Source: Limnobacter olei (GTDB lineage Bacteria; Pseudomonadota; Gammaproteobacteria; Burkholderiales; Burkholderiaceae_B). From it: a DNA stretch of 64,000 bases. Positions within the stretch are counted from its first letter, which is position 1; the number at the start of each line of letters is the position of its first letter. A model generated the notes under the pieces. That model saw nothing but the letters and a program-made list of their open reading frames with translations. It made no database searches and had not been told where the DNA came from. A program made the position numbers and the translations under genes. Where the stretch lies: NCBI RefSeq assembly GCF_029087225.1, contig NZ_JARFJD010000010.1:88470-152469 (forward strand). Reading direction: 5' to 3'. Shown in pieces: positions 28,378 to 36,996 of this stretch.

Positions 28378-29738
28378 AGCAAACGCTCCTGTTCACGGCG
28401 AACAGCCCACAACTCCAGGCGTAGCTCAGGCAAGTCGCCGGCGTAATGAATCGCAATGTGTCCTGTTTGATCCAGGATTTTCCACAAAGGATCTGTGCGC
28501 GTTTCCAGCTGAAAATACAAATGGTCTGCGTAATAGGGCAAAGCGGCGTGCGCCTGCTGAATATGCTTTAGTCGAACACCCGGAAGGTTCAGATTGACGA
28601 GGTCGCGCAATTTCTCAACCGGACCAATTTTGACAGTGCTTGGAAATTGTCTTTGTACCAACTCCTCGGGTGCCGCAGCATGCACAGTCAGGTAAAAGTG
28701 AGCGTTGACCAGCAGGGTTCTGTCGGTAATTTGACCCAGATGAACACCTGCCTGTTTTTGTATCAAAGGAATTTGTACGGCGTGCTGGTCGTGAAGGCCC
28801 GCAAGTGCATTGCGAAGGGCTGTAAAAACTGCGTCAAAAGCCAAACGCAAATTGTCATGGTCGTAGTTGGGCAAGAAGTCGGCTGCGGTGTCGTCACCAT
28901 ACAATGTGACAGCACCCAAACAAGCCAGAAGTCGCAGGTAAGCCGCTTCAGGATGTACCTGTTTGCTGCGAAGCAGGTGTGCAACAATCAATCGGTGTTG
29001 TACACAAGCTTGCAATAACAAGAAGTCCCCTATTTCCGAACTGTTGTGGCTTCCCTTGCGCACGCGTCGTTGCCGAAGCTGGTTGATTTTACTTTCCAGT
29101 AACGCCAGTACAGCTTCCAGTATCCGGCGAATGTTGGCGTTTTGAAGGCTACACAAGCAAGGTTCAATGAAAGCATCAATAAGCTGAATTTCTGAATTTC
29201 TTGATTCACGAAACTCGCAGATCGCCAGTTGAACATGCCCTTCCTGATGAAGGTGTTCTGCACTTAAAAAAAGATTCAAGCGCGCCAGGTCAACCGCAGA
29301 GGGTTCAAGCTCAGGGTCGTAAACACTGGAAATTTCAGTGGTTTCGGCCAGGTACTTTAGCGGCGAACGGTTGTTTGTCGGTGTCTCTTCCTGTGTCCAG
29401 CCCAAATGCCTCCCCGCCCAGTGGGGTTTGGCCAGCGAAAGGTAGACCTTTGCGCTTTTCACATGATTGGCGAAATCAAGACAGGGAGGCGCCGGGTCCT
29501 TGTCAGGAATCGAGAAGTGTGTCCCGTCCGGAAAATACCCTGATGCCGTGAGAATTCCCACCTTGCCGGCCAGCAATAGATCAGGGTCCAGCTGTAGCTG
29601 ATGAAAGCCGTGGCAATGCCCGTGAAAGTGCGCTGTTCGAATATGAATTTCATGGTCGAAATAGCGTTCTTGCTGCTGAAAATGTTGGGGTTGGAGAAAG
29701 AGGCCTTCACTCCAGATTACACGGCTATTTTTAGTCAT
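28374..29738 (-). CDS. tssK: T6SS baseplate-membrane connector TssK
   Basis: A 454-residue TssK; the N-terminus (VIWSEGLFLQPQHFQQQERY) is the family signature. TssK trimers link the baseplate to TssL/TssM. It is the first gene of the minus-strand operon, divergent from the OmpA/VgrG operon across a 159-base gap. The baseplate partners TssE, TssF and TssG are not in this window. Confidence 0.95.
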   Translation of the reverse strand: MTKNSRVIWSEGLFLQPQHFQQQERYFDHEIHIRTAHFHGHCHGFHQLQLDPDLLLAGKVGILTASGYFPDGTHFSIPDKDPAPPCLDFANHVKSAKVYLSLAKPHWAGRHLGWTQEETPTNNRSPLKYLAETTEISSVYDPELEPSAVDLARLNLFLSAEHLHQEGHVQLAICEFRESRNSEIQLIDAFIEPCLCSLQNANIRRILEAVLALLESKINQLRQRRVRKGSHNSSEIGDFLLLQACVQHRLIVAHLLRSKQVHPEAAYLRLLACLGAVTLYGDDTAADFLPNYDHDNLRLAFDAVFTALRNALAGLHDQHAVQIPLIQKQAGVHLGQITDRTLLVNAHFYLTVHAAAPEELVQRQFPSTVKIGPVEKLRDLVNLNLPGVRLKHIQQAHAALPYYADHLYFQLETRTDPLWKILDQTGHIAIHYAGDLPELRLELWAVRREQERLL

Positions 29739-29784
29739 TTAGGGGGATGAGTTTCACTCTCTGTTGGCTGTGATGTATCACTCG

Positions 29785-29814
29785 TTGAGCGAATTTTTTC
29801 AAAAGGAATAGACT
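29785..29814 (+). promoter_or_regulatory. possible sigma-70 promoter for the OmpA-VgrG operon
   Basis: TTGAGC at 29785-29790 and TAGACT at 29809-29814 are 18 bases apart in an A/T-rich stretch of the gap between the two divergent T6SS operons. Both boxes deviate from consensus, so this is a weak call. Confidence 0.4.
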
Positions 29815-29897
29815 CGTGGCCTAAGTCGCGAAAAATCCTATCACGAGATTTTTTAAGGTGATTTTTTTACCGATGCCCTACCTATTCCGGAGTAGCT

Positions 29898-30437
29898 ATG
29901 TTTGAAAAACATATTCTGAAGTTCGCTTTGTTGGCGCCCGTACTCATCGGCTTGCATGCACCGTCTCATGCAGAATCGTTGGTGGTTGATTTGGCCGACA
30001 CAGTTCCAGCTGTTGAGCAGGTTAAAGAGGGTTTGTTTCCCGAAGAGGCATGTGAAGAGCTTCGTAAAAACGGTTTTAAATGCATGGGGTTCAAGCCCGC
30101 AGTGCGTTTTTCAATTCCGAATGCGCATTTCCAGTTGGGGTCTGCCGAGCTTCCCGCTGAATTGAAAAAGCAGTTGGATGTTTTCGCACAGGTGCTGAGT
30201 AATCGCCCATCCGATTCACCGCCAATTGTGGTTACGGGTCATGCCGATGCCAGTGGTGACGCTTCCTTGAATCAGGTGCTTTCTTCAGAGCGTGCCAAAG
30301 CCGTTAAAACTTACCTGACTCAGAAGGGTGTATCGCCAAGCTTGTTGCGTGTGGAGGGCAAGGGTGCTGACAAGCTGGCTGATGTGAATAATCCTTTTGC
30401 ACCCGCCAATCGCCGAGTTGAAATCAGCCGCCAATGA
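29898..30437 (+). CDS. OmpA-family periplasmic protein of the T6SS operon
   Basis: A 179-residue exported protein (signal peptide to about residue 25, AHA/ESL) with a C-terminal OmpA-like domain: IVVTGHADASGDASLNQVLS, then SSERAKAVKTYL, and NRRVEIS at the end hold the peptidoglycan-binding Asp and Arg positions. Two cysteines in the linker (EEACEELRKNGFKCMGF) could form a disulfide. It opens the plus-strand T6SS operon and overlaps vgrG by four bases. Since TssL here already carries an OmpA domain, this would be a second wall-binding protein. Start supported by CGGAG. Confidence 0.85.
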   Translation: MFEKHILKFALLAPVLIGLHAPSHAESLVVDLADTVPAVEQVKEGLFPEEACEELRKNGFKCMGFKPAVRFSIPNAHFQLGSAELPAELKKQLDVFAQVLSNRPSDSPPIVVTGHADASGDASLNQVLSSERAKAVKTYLTQKGVSPSLLRVEGKGADKLADVNNPFAPANRRVEISRQ

Positions 30438-32491
30438 ACAGATTGATCAGCCTGAGCGGTTCAGCTCCTCTGGACGAGGTTCATTTCAGATCTGCGCGCT
30501 TGCAGGAATCACTTTCCGAAAACAGTACAGGCTCTGTGTTTCTGGAATCCGATTCCGCGCTGTTGAATGCAGACGATTTTCTGGGAAAGAATTGTTGTCT
30601 GGCCTATGAAACCCGTGAGAAAACCAAGCGTTATTTTGACGGTGTCATTGTGGAAATGGAGCAGGTTTCCATGTCCAGCGCAGGGCGCTGCGCCTATCGC
30701 CTGGAATTGAAATCATGGACGTGGTTGCTGGGCAAGAACCAGGAGTTTCGCGTTTACCAGAACAAGACCGTACCTGGCATCGTTTCCGAAGTAATTGGTC
30801 GCCACGGGCATTCCTCAGTGCGGTTTTCCGATCGCACCATGGGCGCCAAGCGTGTTTGGGAATATGTGGTTCAGTACGGTGAAAGTGACCTGAATTTTAT
30901 TCGCCGTATTCTTGAACAGGAAGGCGTTTATTTTTACTTTGAACATGGTGAGGGCCAGCATACGCTGGTACTCGCAGACTCCAGCAGTACACATCAAGTT
31001 TTTCCTGGTTATTCCAGCCTGGCTTATGACCCAGCTTCGCAGAGTGGCAGGCTAACCCCGGAAGAAATGATCACCAGCATGTCATTGAAGAAGTCCATTG
31101 AACCGCCGAGGCATGCACACACGGATTACAACTTCAAAACACCATCGAACTCCTTGCTGGTGAACTCACAGGGCAAGGCAGAAAGTTACAACTCGGCCTA
31201 CGAGGTGTTCGAGTATCCTGGTGAGTTTGAAAATGAAGGTGAGGGTACTCACTACAGCAAACTGCGTCACGAAGAATCTCAGGCGCGCCAGGAAACGTTC
31301 AATGCAAGCACTTCGGCAAGGGGAGTTGCAACAGGCCATTTGTTGAAAACGGTTTGCAAGGACAACCCTGCGTTGTCCAAAACTTTGCTCGTGATTGGTA
31401 CCCTGATCACCGTTCACGAGTCAGAACCAGAGGCCAGTGGCGGTGCACAATCTGATTTTGATTGTCAGTTTGAAGCCATTGATTCCAGCCAGGCTTTCAG
31501 ACCCGAACGGAAATCCAGAAAACCTCAAGTCAAAGGACCCTTGCCCGCCGTGGTTGTTGGCCCGGAGGGGCGAGAAATACACACCGATGAATTCGGTCGA
31601 ATCAAGATTCAGTTTTACTGGGATCGCTACGGCAAATACAATCAGGACAGTTCTTGCTGGGTGCGTGTAGCCTCTCCTGTTGCTGGCAAGGGCTGGGGTT
31701 TTGTGGCCATTCCGCGCATTGGCCAGGAAGTGGTGGTGTCATTCGAAGATGGCGACCCCGACCGGCCCTTGGTTACCGGGGTTGCCTACAATGCTGAGCA
31801 AACAGTTCCCTATCCATTGCCTGAACACAAAACAGTGTCTGGCTGGCGTTCACAATCCAGCGAGAAAGGCTCACCCTCCAATTTCAATGAACTTCGTTTC
31901 GAAGACAAAATTGGCAGCGAGTATGTGTGGTTTCAGGCCGAGAAAGATTATTTAAGCCTGATCAAGAACAACAGCAATACAGAAATTCGCGGGCATTCCC
32001 ACAGCTTGATTCACGGCAACCTGATTGAAGAAATCAAGGCCGATGTGTCGCGCACAGTGCTTGGTCAACTCAGTCAGCAGATCGACAAAGCCTTGCATTT
32101 GACGGTGAACGATGATGTGTTGGCCAAAGTTCAAGGTTTACTCGGTTTGACCAACAACGGGCAAATTGCAATGAGTACCACTGGCCAGTGCTCATTGAAA
32201 TCCCAGGGCAGTACTGACCTGGATGCAGCAGGCAATTTGAACCTGAGTACCTCGGCCCAAGGCAACTTGAAAGCGGGCTCAAGCCTGAAGCTGACCGCGG
32301 GCTCTAGCTTGTCGCTGAACGTGGGTGGCTCTTCGATTGTTATTTCCGCATCAGGCATCAAATTCAGTGGCCCAGCAGTTTCAGTCAACGGAAGTGCCAT
32401 GGGTGGTGACGCCTCAGCAGCTTCCCCAAGTCCGCCCGAAGCCGCACTGGCGCCCGATGTGGTAGAGCCACCCATCGATCCAATTCCCTGA
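30434..32491 (+). CDS. vgrG: T6SS spike protein VgrG (TssI)
   Basis: A 685-residue VgrG. Residues 1-370 are the gp27-like hub (SDLNFIRRILEQEGVYFYFEHG); the gp5-like OB segment follows (PEGREIHTDEFGRIKIQFYW, then SCWVRVASPVAGKGWGF and GQEVVVSFEDGDPDRPLVTG), and then a beta-helix needle with repeats such as STDLDAAGNLNLST. The tail after about residue 650 is a Ser/Ala/Pro-rich extension ending PPIDPIP, with no recognisable enzyme domain, so this is not an obvious evolved VgrG with a built-in effector. The adaptor gene follows after 14 bases. Confidence 0.95.
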   Translation: MNRLISLSGSAPLDEVHFRSARLQESLSENSTGSVFLESDSALLNADDFLGKNCCLAYETREKTKRYFDGVIVEMEQVSMSSAGRCAYRLELKSWTWLLGKNQEFRVYQNKTVPGIVSEVIGRHGHSSVRFSDRTMGAKRVWEYVVQYGESDLNFIRRILEQEGVYFYFEHGEGQHTLVLADSSSTHQVFPGYSSLAYDPASQSGRLTPEEMITSMSLKKSIEPPRHAHTDYNFKTPSNSLLVNSQGKAESYNSAYEVFEYPGEFENEGEGTHYSKLRHEESQARQETFNASTSARGVATGHLLKTVCKDNPALSKTLLVIGTLITVHESEPEASGGAQSDFDCQFEAIDSSQAFRPERKSRKPQVKGPLPAVVVGPEGREIHTDEFGRIKIQFYWDRYGKYNQDSSCWVRVASPVAGKGWGFVAIPRIGQEVVVSFEDGDPDRPLVTGVAYNAEQTVPYPLPEHKTVSGWRSQSSEKGSPSNFNELRFEDKIGSEYVWFQAEKDYLSLIKNNSNTEIRGHSHSLIHGNLIEEIKADVSRTVLGQLSQQIDKALHLTVNDDVLAKVQGLLGLTNNGQIAMSTTGQCSLKSQGSTDLDAAGNLNLSTSAQGNLKAGSSLKLTAGSSLSLNVGGSSIVISASGIKFSGPAVSVNGSAMGGDASAASPSPPEAALAPDVVEPPIDPIP

Positions 32492-32505
32492 GGAATTTTG
32501 CCCAG

Positions 32506-32964
32506 ATGTTGACCGTTTACGGTGTGGCCCCTTCTGAAATTGTGTCTGGCGGATCGACGCTAGTGCAGTTTCCTCCCTTATCGGGGCGGGCTGTGGGTGG
32601 AGTTATTCCAGTGGATTGCCAAGTCAGTGTGCTGAAACTTGCAGACTCTGCCTTGGGCTCCACTGCGTTCTGGCCCTGGAAGCCCATAGAGCGAGGCTAC
32701 GTAATTTCGAGCAGAAATGTGCAGTCCAGTTTGCTTAAGAATCATCTGCGACAGGTTCGTCATCTTCAAGATTCCTCGGGCTGTAATCGAATTTGGCCCT
32801 GGTTTGATCCGCGTTACCTGAAGCTCGCCTTGAACACCCTCGCAGGACAAGAGTTGATCAAACTATTTGGTCCAGTGGAGTCGTTTGGTTTCGCCGATGA
32901 ATCTGGTGTGGAGGTGTTTCAACTGAGGTCCGGCCTGGTTCAGGTTACACAGGTGCGCCGTTGA
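32506..32964 (+). CDS. DUF4123-type T6SS adaptor (Tap/TEC-like)
   Basis: A 152-residue protein. The second half carries the DUF4123 hallmark order: LLKNHLRQVRHL, RIWPWFDPRYLKLAL and LIKLFGPVESFGFAD. DUF4123 adaptors load a specific effector on the VgrG encoded next to them. At this length it is close to the bare domain. By the usual rule the next gene (32961-34322) would be its cargo; its start overlaps the end of this gene by four bases. Confidence 0.72.
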   Translation: MLTVYGVAPSEIVSGGSTLVQFPPLSGRAVGGVIPVDCQVSVLKLADSALGSTAFWPWKPIERGYVISSRNVQSSLLKNHLRQVRHLQDSSGCNRIWPWFDPRYLKLALNTLAGQELIKLFGPVESFGFADESGVEVFQLRSGLVQVTQVRR

Positions 32965-34322
32965 TCACGATTGATCTTCAAGCCCGTTTCCATGTGCAGG
33001 CACGCGCTGACCACTTGCGGCGCATGCATGTGCTATTGAGCTCGCTCGATCTGGACCAAAGCTACTGCCTAAAACCAGATTTCACCGAGTCAATCTCAGC
33101 TGCAATTGATTTGCTGGAAGCTCATGATGTAACCCAGGCGTATTCACAAGCCTGTGTCTTGCTCAGCTTGTTTGCAGGTCAGGTGAGCATTCAGAGTATA
33201 TCGAGTGAAGCGGACCCTCAAACCAATGTTTTGCGTAGCATGCAACAGGCTTTGAGCGCCGGAGTGTCCCCAAGCGCCTTTCATTGTCTGTATGAATCAT
33301 TGGCCGGTCTCGGGCGATTTGATCAGCCGTGGCCAAGCGGGCAATTGCAGATCAATTTGATCGACCTGCTGGCCGCCGTTCAAATGGGCAGTCAGCCAAC
33401 AAAAATTCCGTGTAATCAAACAGGTTCTTTGGCCACTGGCGTGAGCACCATCGCGGGTGAGCTGGTGAACTGGTTCAGAACAGACTCTGGTTTTGTACAT
33501 CAGGTCTTCGGACAATTCACTCCCGTTTATCTGATTGCACAGGTCTGTAAAAATTCATTGCCAGCAAATGATTTGGTCATTCATGTAGACCCCGTATTTG
33601 AGCGCTGTGAAATTGGTCGGCAAAACACGTCTGGATTCTTTTCACTTCAGCGTATGGAGCTGATTGACACGCGGCTTGTACAGCTGGATTTCAAACAGCT
33701 CAGTTTGTCCTGCTCACCCGAAGAAAAACAGGGCTTGCAATCAAGATGGTCTGATTCAGGTGTACTGATTGAGCCGGTGGTGCAACAGTCCAATTCCTGG
33801 CTCAGCACGGATTTGAACTTTCGTGCCCAATGGACGATTCATGAAGGCTTGATTGAATTTGTTACCACAGCGGACATGCAGCTTCGTGCAGCCGCAGATG
33901 ATTTCAAATGGCAGGCTCAACTGATTCACAACCATGTGCCGGTGAATTTGTGCATACAAGCCGAACGCGATATCCACGTTCACTGGCAACACAGCGAGAA
34001 GCAATTGCCTGGATTGTTACCGCTGGGCGAGCCCTTGTGGCTGGCGCAATACAGGGTGCCTTTGCATGTTCAGGTGTGCAGCGTTGTTGGTGTGGGTAAA
34101 CCGCTCATTCGCGCTGCCAGCCCTTTGGCGGGTGAACTTGTTTTCAGTGTGTCAGCGGTCGTTAATCCTGAAGATCGGGCACTGGAGGTGGTACTGACTG
34201 TTGATCATTCCGAATTGGTCTGCGACTGGCAAAGTGTCGATCCAGTCAAGGGCTGTGCCTTGGGCTGCTGGCACTTGGCAGCGCCTGCGCGAATCATGCA
34301 AAGGGGCCTTCAGCATGGATAA
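32961..34322 (+). CDS. unknown T6SS-operon protein, 453 residues
   Basis: I do not recognise a family. The start is TTG overlapping the adaptor stop (TTGA). There is no signal peptide and no membrane helix; the first 200 residues look mostly helical with leucine-rich stretches (LRRMHVLLSSLDLDQSYCL, QACVLLSLFAGQVSIQ), the last 200 mostly beta (LNFRAQWTIHEGLIEFVTT, ELVFSVSAVVNPEDRALEVV). Nine or so cysteines are scattered. Position after VgrG and a DUF4123 adaptor would suggest an effector, but it also sits directly before another unknown and two regulatory genes, so a structural or chaperone role is equally open. Confidence 0.75.
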   Translation: MITIDLQARFHVQARADHLRRMHVLLSSLDLDQSYCLKPDFTESISAAIDLLEAHDVTQAYSQACVLLSLFAGQVSIQSISSEADPQTNVLRSMQQALSAGVSPSAFHCLYESLAGLGRFDQPWPSGQLQINLIDLLAAVQMGSQPTKIPCNQTGSLATGVSTIAGELVNWFRTDSGFVHQVFGQFTPVYLIAQVCKNSLPANDLVIHVDPVFERCEIGRQNTSGFFSLQRMELIDTRLVQLDFKQLSLSCSPEEKQGLQSRWSDSGVLIEPVVQQSNSWLSTDLNFRAQWTIHEGLIEFVTTADMQLRAAADDFKWQAQLIHNHVPVNLCIQAERDIHVHWQHSEKQLPGLLPLGEPLWLAQYRVPLHVQVCSVVGVGKPLIRAASPLAGELVFSVSAVVNPEDRALEVVLTVDHSELVCDWQSVDPVKGCALGCWHLAAPARIMQRGLQHG

Positions 34323-35115
34323 AACCCTGTTGTTGCGCGCCAGTGTACAGGGTCAGAATGCTTTGTTGACTCTGAACGGCATGGTGCTTGGCAAGTTACA
34401 AAACGGACGAGAATTGGTGTTGCCCATCCATGAGTATGTTCAGTCGGGCGAAAACAGAATTCAGGTGATTCTGTTACCGGGTGCTTCAATGCAAGGCACA
34501 TCATTGAATCCTGATCATGCCCTGCTCACGCAAAACTGCAGCACAACTGTGTGGGTTGAACTTCAAAAAGACCGTGGGCCTGATGTGCTGGTGCAGCCAC
34601 GGGTGTTATTTGAATTGAAAACTGCTTTTCAACGTGGGCAGCGTTTGAGAAAAAACCGTTTGCTGGATTCGACAGTTGACTTGCCGGTTTCGTTTCCCCG
34701 TTGGCGCTATCTCGATGTATTGCCTTCCACACACGGTGCAAATGATTCGGCACTGATTGAAGATTTTCTGCTGAATATGTTTGCCCAATTCAAGTCAGGC
34801 AAGGCATCTGCCTTGCTGCCTTTTTTTACCGTTCGCAATCGCGAGTTGGCTGCGGCTTATGGCCTCGACCCACAAAATGTAGTCAGCGATTTTGCAGCAC
34901 ATCTGACACATCTTTGCACACAATCCGAGTTGCTTGAATCCGCGCTGGATCCCCAATGTTGGCAGTTTAAATGCGTTCGCCAATCTCCGGTTCACGTATT
35001 ACTGGATATCAATCACGCGCCGCTGCTGCAATGGAAATGCAAGCTGAGCGGAGCCACCCTTCAACTGCCCATGCATGTGGGTGTGTTGGGTGGTGAAGTT
35101 TTTGTATTGCGTTAA
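34315..35115 (+). CDS. unknown T6SS-operon protein, 266 residues
   Basis: Not recognised. The ATG at 34315 is chosen because it follows GGGGCC and overlaps the previous gene by only eight bases; a frame open from 34201 would overlap far more. Residues 1-70 look like a small beta-sandwich (LTLNGMVLGKLQNGRELVL, then SGENRIQVILLPG, the NG...GxNxIxV style of carbohydrate-binding-like folds). Residues 150-230 are helical (DSALIEDFLLNMFAQFK, RELAAAYGLDPQNVVSDFA), and the end returns to beta. No signal peptide or membrane segment. It could be an immunity protein or partner of the preceding gene. Confidence 0.75.
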   Translation: MDKTLLLRASVQGQNALLTLNGMVLGKLQNGRELVLPIHEYVQSGENRIQVILLPGASMQGTSLNPDHALLTQNCSTTVWVELQKDRGPDVLVQPRVLFELKTAFQRGQRLRKNRLLDSTVDLPVSFPRWRYLDVLPSTHGANDSALIEDFLLNMFAQFKSGKASALLPFFTVRNRELAAAYGLDPQNVVSDFAAHLTHLCTQSELLESALDPQCWQFKCVRQSPVHVLLDINHAPLLQWKCKLSGATLQLPMHVGVLGGEVFVLR

Positions 35116-35126
35116 GGGTGGGTTGA

Positions 35127-36140
35127 ATGTATTCCAACTTTGAATTCCAGATTACCCGCGATGGTCAGGCGGACAAGGCCACCGAACAGTGGCCTGTGCC
35201 CTTGCAGGGTGGATCGATTGGCCGCTCGCCCGATTGCACTTGGGTGTTGAAGGATCCCCAACGGGTGGTGTCGCGTTTGCACGCACAGGTACTTGTTGAG
35301 AATTCCCAATGCCACTGGACAGACCTTGGCACCAACAGCACCTTGGTTAACGGCAAACCCATGCCCCAGAATCAATCCGTGCCCTTGAGTCCCGGCGATG
35401 TGCTGCGCATTGGTGATTACTCAATCATTCTTGCGAAGGTTGCCGCGAATTGGAACGGATTCGAGGACCTGATGCCGAGGCCTGAAATTGATCCCTTGGA
35501 ATCCTGGTTGCCACAACCAGCTTCTAACATCGATATCGACGATCTGTTGGCAGCTTTCGATATGCCCTTGCTGCCTGTCGAAAGCGACATCGAAGAGAAC
35601 ATTTCGCCGTTGGCCCAGCGTATGTATGTGGGTTCCCAACAAGCTGATTCAGCAGTTCGAGGTGTGGTGGCTGAACAGCCGACAACACCCCCCACAATTC
35701 AGGATGTAGAGAAGTTGCACCACTTGTTGGGTATCTGCGTTCAAGGTTGCATGCAATTGCTTTCAGCGCGCCGAATTTTCCAGGAAGAAACTGGCAGCAA
35801 GCTGACCAGTATTTCCGCGAAGGGCAATAATCCACTGAAGTTTTCTGCGTCACCGGCGCAAGCCATGGGCAAACTGCTTGGCGATAATTCACTGGCTTAT
35901 CTGGATGCAGAGCAGGCCTTTGAGCAGGCGTTTCAGGATATTCAGGCGCACATGCAACTGAGTGTTGCGCGAATTCAAGCATTGATTGAGCAGGTTCAGG
36001 GTGGTCTGGATCCAGCTGTGATCGAACAAGAGATCAATCGGCAAGGTGGATTGAGTTTGAGTCTCGAACTCGCCAGAAAAGCACGCATGTGGGACCTTTA
36101 TTGCGATCGCTACCGGCATCTGGCGGGCACATGGAGTTGA
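35127..36140 (+). CDS. tagH: T6SS FHA-domain protein TagH/Fha
   Basis: A 337-residue protein. The N-terminal FHA domain (about residues 5-105) has GSIGRSPDCTWVL, the SRLHAQV segment and NSTLVNGKPM, the residues that bind phosphothreonine. The C-terminal part from about 195 (QGCMQLLSARRIFQEETGSK, PLKFSASPAQAMGKLL) is the T6SS-specific C-terminal domain found in Fha/VasC proteins. It is the expected target of the kinase at 21191-22894. It overlaps the phosphatase gene by ten bases. Confidence 0.9.
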   Translation: MYSNFEFQITRDGQADKATEQWPVPLQGGSIGRSPDCTWVLKDPQRVVSRLHAQVLVENSQCHWTDLGTNSTLVNGKPMPQNQSVPLSPGDVLRIGDYSIILAKVAANWNGFEDLMPRPEIDPLESWLPQPASNIDIDDLLAAFDMPLLPVESDIEENISPLAQRMYVGSQQADSAVRGVVAEQPTTPPTIQDVEKLHHLLGICVQGCMQLLSARRIFQEETGSKLTSISAKGNNPLKFSASPAQAMGKLLGDNSLAYLDAEQAFEQAFQDIQAHMQLSVARIQALIEQVQGGLDPAVIEQEINRQGGLSLSLELARKARMWDLYCDRYRHLAGTWS

Positions 36141-36916
36141 CCATTCAACTGGGTGGCGCTCCCGAAGGGCGATTGTTGCAAGTGCAGGTTACACAGCGTA
36201 CTGACATCGGTAACCGCCCGGAGAATCAGGATGCTGTTGGACATAAATTATTTGGAGACTGGCTGGTGTGCGTGCTGGCGGACGGCGCTGGCGGTCATCG
36301 CGGCGGGCAGCTTGCTGCTGCCTTGGCTGTTGAAATGTCTTTGAGTGCATTTGAACAATCACCCACGCTGGAAAGATCACGGTTGCTGGACCTGATGCAA
36401 CAGGTGAATCAAAATATTTTGCATCAACAGATCACACACCCTGATTGCTCAGACATGCACACCACCGTTTGTCTGTTGGTGATCAATCAACGATCTGCAC
36501 AGGCAGTTTGGCTGCATGTCGGCGATTCGCGTGTATATCACTTTCAGCAAGCTGTGCTGCGCTCAAAAACCAGGGACCACAGTGTGTTGCAGTGGATGAT
36601 TGACCATCAACAATCCGATTCTCAAGCCAGTCGAAACGCACTGTATACCGCATTGGGCGAGCAAAATGAACATCTTCACATGGATGTGACAGAGCCTTGC
36701 AGCTTGTTGGCTGGGGACTGGTTCTTGATGTGCAGCGATGGTTTGTGGGAACAGCTCAATGACGACGAGCTCGCATTGCTGGGCACCAGCCTGTGGTGCG
36801 CAGAGGATTGCAATGCCCATATTCATCAACTGGCATTTAATCGCGCCTTGGGGCGGGCAGACAACCTCAGTAGCATTTTGGTCTTTGTGGGTGAGGGGGG
36901 TGCTCAATTCGGTTGA
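36131..36916 (+). CDS. pppA: PP2C-type phosphatase PppA of the T6SS
   Basis: A 261-residue PPM/PP2C phosphatase from the ATG at 36131. Metal-binding motifs RTDIGNRPENQDAV (with the Glu-Asn-Gln-Asp motif), VLADGAGGHRGGQLAA, WLHVGDSRVYHF, LMCSDGLWEQL and RADNLSSILV are all in place. It reverses kinase action on the FHA protein and so resets T6SS activity. It is the last gene of the plus-strand T6SS operon; the two-partner secretion genes start 80 bases later with no obvious terminator between. Confidence 0.93.
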   Translation: MELTIQLGGAPEGRLLQVQVTQRTDIGNRPENQDAVGHKLFGDWLVCVLADGAGGHRGGQLAAALAVEMSLSAFEQSPTLERSRLLDLMQQVNQNILHQQITHPDCSDMHTTVCLLVINQRSAQAVWLHVGDSRVYHFQQAVLRSKTRDHSVLQWMIDHQQSDSQASRNALYTALGEQNEHLHMDVTEPCSLLAGDWFLMCSDGLWEQLNDDELALLGTSLWCAEDCNAHIHQLAFNRALGRADNLSSILVFVGEGGAQFG

Positions 36917-36996
36917 CACCATACCAATGACCTAATTTCTTGATTTCCGGTTTTGATGTTTCACTCCGGTTCGCTCTCATTCCAAGTACCTATTCC

